The notes below the pieces were generated by a model. That model had not been told where the DNA came from. It did no database searches and saw only the letters and a list, made by a program, of their open reading frames with translations. From Desulfosporosinus orientis DSM 765 (GTDB lineage Bacteria > Bacillota > Desulfitobacteriia > Desulfitobacteriales > Desulfitobacteriaceae): 64,000 nt of DNA. The DNA lies in assembly GCF_000235605.1 (NCBI RefSeq), contig NC_016584.1, positions 3,522,001 to 3,586,000 of the forward strand, written 5' to 3'. Below are positions 63,874 to 64,000 of the stretch, in pieces. The position numbers and the translations under genes were made by a program. Position 1 is the stretch's first letter. Each line of letters opens with the position of its first letter.

Positions 63874-63906
63874 CACCTGTTTGCTAATTGAATTAACAAA
63901 CAGGTG
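63874..63906 (-). terminator. Terminator upstream of dipeptidase
   Basis: CACCTGTTTG (63874-63883) pairs with CAAACAGGTG (63897-63906); ends the transcript entering from the right edge. Confidence 0.75.
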
Positions 63907-63936
63907 CTATTTCATTACCTCTTTCCCTACAGTCAC

Positions 63937-64000
63937 TTAACGGGATTGAACAATCAACTTTATAGCAGTTCTTTCTTCTCCCTCAATTAAAACATCAGTA
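63937..64000 (-). CDS. C-terminal tail of an unidentified gene (partial)
   Basis: An open minus-strand frame enters from the window edge and stops at 63937-63939. The 20-residue tail ends EERTAIKLIVQSR. It is followed by a terminator, which supports a real gene end. The family cannot be told from this much; a LacI-type tail is one possibility. Confidence 0.4.
   Translation of the reverse strand, partial: TDVLIEGEERTAIKLIVQSR

Overview
The window is a 64 kb chromosomal segment of a low-to-mid GC, spore-former-like Firmicute. The gene complement suggests a Peptococcaceae/Desulfitobacteriaceae organism of the Desulfosporosinus/Desulfitobacterium type. This is an inference from several features: a fused LutB-LutA-like lactate-oxidation subunit of the kind known in sulfate reducers, a HesB-like selenoprotein, a FeoABC system, MqnA plus UbiE menaquinone enzymes, a squalene-hopene-type cyclase, a Kin-like sensor kinase, and a c-di-AMP riboswitch in front of an NlpC/P60 cell-wall hydrolase. 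No rRNA, prophage or CRISPR array is visible. Most of the segment is ordinary core chromosome with well-packed operons, clear Shine-Dalgarno sequences and many hairpin terminators.

Layout. 0-5 kb: the end of uvrC, a c-di-AMP riboswitch with its NlpC/P60 gene, the conserved UPF0210-ACT pair, and a HesB/IscA-like gene read through an in-frame TGA (selenocysteine). 5-16 kb: a TPR protein, oligoendopeptidase F, prephenate dehydratase, threonine synthase, a uridine-kinase-like protein, and a compact minus-strand operon (HD-GYP, nth, FAH-family hydrolase, mqnA, GIY-YIG protein, tautomerase). 16-24 kb: TauE/SafE permease, a VanW/PRC-barrel/membrane-protein operon, a GAF-GGDEF protein, YigZ, a hotdog thioesterase, small membrane proteins, a CBS protein and ubiE. 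24-30 kb: a PadR-MFS pair under an unusual palindromic promoter/operator, a FadR-like TetR regulator, and feoA-feoB-feoC behind two Fur-like boxes. 29.7-32.9 kb: a TPP riboswitch with two successive terminators controlling a thiamine-type ABC transporter (MTH1187 protein, permease, lipoprotein, ATPase). 33-40 kb: a zinc-ribbon protein, HD protein, GH18-like hydrolase, ComFB-like protein, Crp/Fnr regulator and a Ski2-like helicase.

39.9-43.5 kb is the most unusual part. A group IIC-like intron sits directly after the rho-independent terminator of a rubredoxin gene. A second group II intron, with its own domain V and reverse transcriptase, has inserted into the reverse-transcriptase gene of the first. 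Both reverse transcriptases carry frameshifts, and the outer one has also lost its YADD motif, so this is a fossil nested pair.

43.5-64 kb: rubredoxin, a HAD-fold protein whose catalytic aspartates are substituted, an unassigned structured RNA, the lactate-utilisation pair (lutBA fusion and lutC), tRNA-Ala(CGC), a short squalene-hopene-type cyclase, a GNAT (single-domain NAGS-like), a sensor kinase, an unrecognised 421-residue protein, a P1 peptidase with a TetR regulator, glycerate kinase, guaB, an HD protein, a PHP phosphoesterase and a renal-type dipeptidase. A roughly 107 bp intergenic repeat occurs twice (12.15 and 57.65 kb), each time just downstream of a gene and in that gene's orientation.
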